Positions 6,205 to 8,560 of a stretch of DNA of 8,560 nucleotides are shown here, piece by piece (positions within the stretch are counted from its first letter, which is position 1; each line of letters starts with the position of its first letter). Where the stretch lies: positions 1-8,560 of the forward strand of contig JBJXFK010000046.1 in assembly GCA_046155505.1 (NCBI GenBank), read 5' to 3'. The DNA is from JBJXFK01 sp046155505 (GTDB lineage Bacteria; Planctomycetota; Phycisphaerae; UBA1845; Fen-1342). The translations under genes were made by a program, and so were the position numbers. The notes under the pieces are model-generated. The model was given only the letters and a program-made list of their open reading frames with translations, did not search any database and was not told where the DNA came from.

Positions 6205-6309
6205 CGCGCGCGAGCGAACCCGAACCCCGAGCGCGAGCGAGCGGGGTAAGCCTCGGTATCGAGAGACGGGCACGACGCGCGAGCCACTCGTGCTTGTAGG
6301 CACTTACTT

Positions 6310-7131
6310 CTACGCAAACACATAACCCTCAACGTGATACTCCGGCCCGCCTGGACACGCCAATCCGCCCGCCGCCGCCCGCGCTGTCACCAGCAGCGCG
6401 ATCACGCTATCCAGCGCATCGCCTTCCGCGTCACTCGCGATTCGGCGCGCGATAGCGGGCGAATACGACAACCTCGCGCCCTTGCGCAGCACCGACAGAA
6501 TCGACTGTCGCATCCGCCGATGCGCGTCCGTCTTACCCTTGTACGGTCGATACAACCCGAGCCGCTTGAGCGTCGACGCCGGACACACCTCGATTAGATT
6601 CAAACCGCGCGTCTGAGGCGGCTGCATCGGCATAACGCGCGCCCCCGCCTCGCGCACCAGCGGCCGCAGCAAATCGCGAATCCCGAAATACGTTTGTCGA
6701 TACATGCGCAGGTTGTACGCACAGAATGGCGTCTTCGTCTCGCGATCTGTCCGCCGCTTCACCTCACGCCCGCCGGAGAGTCGCGTACATTCGGCCCGAA
6801 AGGTGCTTTCATTGGGGAACCGCCTCGGAAAATCCTCGACAAACGCCCGCCAATCCCCGCCGGGAATCAGCATCAGCGGCAAGCTCGGCGGAAAATCGCA
6901 ACCGACGATCGTCGTCGCCCCGTCCGGCGTCAGCTCTCGCAGCAGTCGCCGAACGGCGCCAATCGCCGCGTTGCGCTCGGCCGCTGATCCCGGCAACTCG
7001 ACCGCCGGAAGGCACCGCTCCACCACGTACCGCCCGCCCTCGTCGGTGCGACCGATCGAGAGCCAGATCTTCCGCCCGGCATCGACGCCGCCGCTGAAAT
7101 CGAGGCCGATGAGCGCCGCCGTTGCGAACAT
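6310..7131 (-). CDS. DUF429 family protein (predicted RNase H-like nuclease fold)
   Basis: This 273-residue protein matches my recollection of the DUF429 family, which has a predicted RNase H-like fold and no established function. Visible motifs: IGLDFSGG with Asp11 on the first strand, VGCDFPPSLP with Asp79, RRTDRETKTPF and LRMYRQTYFGIRDLL (126-155), LIEVCPASTLKRLG (179-192) with Glu181, YKGK (197-200), and DAEGDALDSVIALLVTA (234-250) with acidic residues 234, 238 and 241. The acidic positions fit a metal-binding nuclease-like site and none is obviously missing. ATG 7131 begins immediately before the conserved first strand. The frame is open upstream to 7611, but that part overlaps the next gene and lacks family features. 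The gene lies 88 nt downstream of the zinc-ribbon gene on the same strand, so co-transcription is possible, and it is convergent with ggt. Confidence 0.82.
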   Translation of the reverse strand: MFATAALIGLDFSGGVDAGRKIWLSIGRTDEGGRYVVERCLPAVELPGSAAERNAAIGAVRRLLRELTPDGATTIVGCDFPPSLPLMLIPGGDWRAFVEDFPRRFPNESTFRAECTRLSGGREVKRRTDRETKTPFCAYNLRMYRQTYFGIRDLLRPLVREAGARVMPMQPPQTRGLNLIEVCPASTLKRLGLYRPYKGKTDAHRRMRQSILSVLRKGARLSYSPAIARRIASDAEGDALDSVIALLVTARAAAGGLACPGGPEYHVEGYVFA

Positions 7132-7219
7132 TCGAGAGTCTTTCGTATGAGTCGGATTGGATTCGCGAGCAGCATCGCGTTGGAGACTCAGATTTGCGCG
7201 GCGTTTGCCTTTCTTCGAA

Positions 7220-8368
7220 TCACGGCGTGGCCTGGTTCGCTTCAGCCGTCGCTGAGTCGGAGCCGACGAATTCCGCCTCGCCTTCCTCGGCACTATCGTC
7301 CCAGTCGTACGCAAATTGCCACCCGATCTGCGGCTCGACGAGCGATTCGCCTGCTTGCACAACCGCGTAATACGCAAGCGTGTCGAATTCACCGGTTCCC
7401 GGTGATACTGCCGCACGCGGCATGTCCGCGAATAGGCCGATGATCGTTCGTTCACGTGACACCGGCACGTCAACCTGACACGAGACAACGAACGACTTTC
7501 TGTCGGAGTCGTGCGTCTCATCGGGATCAATGTGTACGCTCGTAATCGTCGCCAATCGCCAACGCGTTTGAAAAGCTCGTCGCCATTCGTCGGGAAGCTC
7601 GGGCGTTCCAACGAACGGTAAGTGCGCCTCGCTCACACGGAAATAGATAAAGTGAAGTGCGCCGAGCAGCGGCACCGGAGCGGCGTCTTCACTGGGAATC
7701 GAATTCGTGTTGATCAAACAACTCCTTGCGCCCCAGCGAAACTTTGCGAACGTGATCCGCTCAGTGATTCCCGTTCTCCAGACGAATTCGAGTTCATCGA
7801 AGCACAACTCATCGCCCGAGTCGGATACAAATGTGCCCATCCGGTCCGGGCCCACACGCTTTGCGAACCCACACAGGGACGCCCAGTACTCGGCCATCCC
7901 GCCGCCTGGTGCAACATACAAGCGATCTGGAAAATCCGAATTCGCCTCGCGATAATCGCCCGCCCACGAATGATCGGGGGTCGCGGCGATCTCGGCCCGA
8001 ATCCGCTCCACATGTGCGATTGACTGCCGGTCGAACTCCGCCCATCGCCACGAAATCATGTCGATCGCGATGCTACTGAGCCCCCACAGCTCAGCATCGG
8101 CGACTGCGGAGACCGCATCGCTTGGCGCGTACCGATACGCCCACGCCAACGCCCCATAGCCGACACCACCGAGTAACACGATCGTCACCGCAACCGTCCG
8201 CCCGAACCGCAGCAGCCGCCCAACACCAACCCGCGGATCGCGCCGCAGCGGACGCTTCACCTCGCGCCCGCACTCCGCGCACCGCCCCGGATCACACGGA
8301 TAGCCGCACGCCGGGCAATAGCCGATCGGAACGTACGATGCATCGCGCGGCGGCGCAACAATCGGCAT
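7220..8368 (-). CDS. Zinc-ribbon single-pass membrane protein of unknown function
   Basis: This encodes 382 residues of unknown function. ATG 8368 is preferred because GGAG (8379-8376 on the minus strand) stands seven bases upstream; an in-frame TTG at 8383 would add five residues. The N-terminus has a zinc ribbon with CPACG (Cys18, Cys21) and CAECG (Cys30, Cys33) plus an extra Cys25. A basic stretch RPLRRDPR (39-46) precedes one transmembrane helix at about 58-78 (TVAVTIVLLGGVGYGALAWAY). The basic side predicts that the ribbon is cytoplasmic and residues 79-382 lie outside. That domain is rich in Trp, Tyr and acidic residues, has a few scattered Cys and ends in an acidic low-complexity tail (DDSAEEGEAEF). 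I recall short zinc ribbons before a membrane helix as common in planctomycete hypothetical proteins. No enzyme motif is visible. Confidence 0.8.
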   Translation of the reverse strand: MPIVAPPRDASYVPIGYCPACGYPCDPGRCAECGREVKRPLRRDPRVGVGRLLRFGRTVAVTIVLLGGVGYGALAWAYRYAPSDAVSAVADAELWGLSSIAIDMISWRWAEFDRQSIAHVERIRAEIAATPDHSWAGDYREANSDFPDRLYVAPGGGMAEYWASLCGFAKRVGPDRMGTFVSDSGDELCFDELEFVWRTGITERITFAKFRWGARSCLINTNSIPSEDAAPVPLLGALHFIYFRVSEAHLPFVGTPELPDEWRRAFQTRWRLATITSVHIDPDETHDSDRKSFVVSCQVDVPVSRERTIIGLFADMPRAAVSPGTGEFDTLAYYAVVQAGESLVEPQIGWQFAYDWDDSAEEGEAEFVGSDSATAEANQATP

Positions 8369-8441
8369 GAACGTACTCCACAACCAACTCCATCATACCC
8401 ATCGCCCGCGCCGCAAACACACAAAAACAAGCGAAACAGCT

Positions 8442-8560
8442 TCACCGCCCCGCCCGCCGCGCCGCCATCCGCTGATACTCCGCCACGATCCGATCCATAT
8501 TCTTCTGCGCATCCGCCAGCGCCTCCGCCGGCGATTCGATCCCGCGCAGCGTGCTGTTCA
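8442..8560 (-). CDS. C-terminal end of a probable ABC-transporter solute-binding protein (partial)
   Basis: The last 38 codons of a gene enter from the right edge and stop with TGA at 8444-8442. The peptide contains LRGIESPAEALADAQKNMD followed by RIVAEYQRMAARRAGR. A helix of the type SPxEALADAQxxxDxIxxE is the typical C-terminus of extracellular solute-binding proteins of sugar-type ABC importers, where it closes the C-lobe. The frame is intact across all visible codons and has the same codon style as its neighbours. Only the tail is present, so the substrate and the exact family cannot be given. The stop is 73 nt before the start of the zinc-ribbon gene on the same strand. Confidence 0.6.
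   Translation of the reverse strand, partial: NSTLRGIESPAEALADAQKNMDRIVAEYQRMAARRAGR

Noticed and set aside
7132..7611. Upstream extension of the DUF429 frame
   Set aside because: It overlaps the end of the zinc-ribbon gene in another frame and is basic low-complexity sequence; the conserved first strand begins right after ATG 7131.

Overview
The window is a GC-rich stretch of bacterial chromosome, most likely from a member of the Planctomycetota (Phycisphaerae or a relative). This rests on recognised gene types, not on a database search: a receptor-type Ser/Thr kinase with a transmembrane helix after the kinase domain and an ELRGWEWHYL-type linker, a lipoprotein with two GHPP motifs, a zinc-ribbon membrane protein, and short 7/8-nt tandem repeats inside genes and palindromic repeats between them, as I recall seeing in planctomycete genomes. 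I see no rRNA, tRNA, transposase or CRISPR array.

Layout. Positions 1-1500 (minus) hold a Hanks-type Ser/Thr kinase gene running off the left edge. It is split by a roughly 99-nt near-palindromic element (751-849) built of 8-nt units, inserted between the catalytic loop (HRDLKPGN) and the DFG motif; the two halves are now in different frames. Divergent from it is a lipoprotein gene (1709-2494, plus). A 25-bp-stem palindromic repeat (2523-2596) fills the convergent gap to a two-HKD cardiolipin synthase gene (2634-4073, minus). A 199-nt divergent region separates that from a gamma-glutamyltransferase-family gene (4273-6138, plus), which carries an in-frame stack of three short-repeat families just before its autoprocessing threonine. 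A second hairpin (6140-6204) follows its stop. Three minus-strand genes then run towards it: a DUF429 RNase H-like protein (6310-7131), a zinc-ribbon single-pass membrane protein (7220-8368), and the last 38 codons of what looks like an ABC-transporter solute-binding protein (8442-8560).

The genes do not form an obvious pathway. Several products act at or beyond the cytoplasmic membrane (kinase, lipoprotein, cardiolipin synthase, exported GGT, zinc-ribbon protein, solute-binding protein), but strands alternate and spacing is loose, so this looks like ordinary single-gene chromosomal organisation. The unusual part is the repeats: the same octamer family sits inside two unrelated genes, at positions where proteins tolerate insertions, and in the kinase gene the loss of exactly one 8-nt unit would restore the reading frame.
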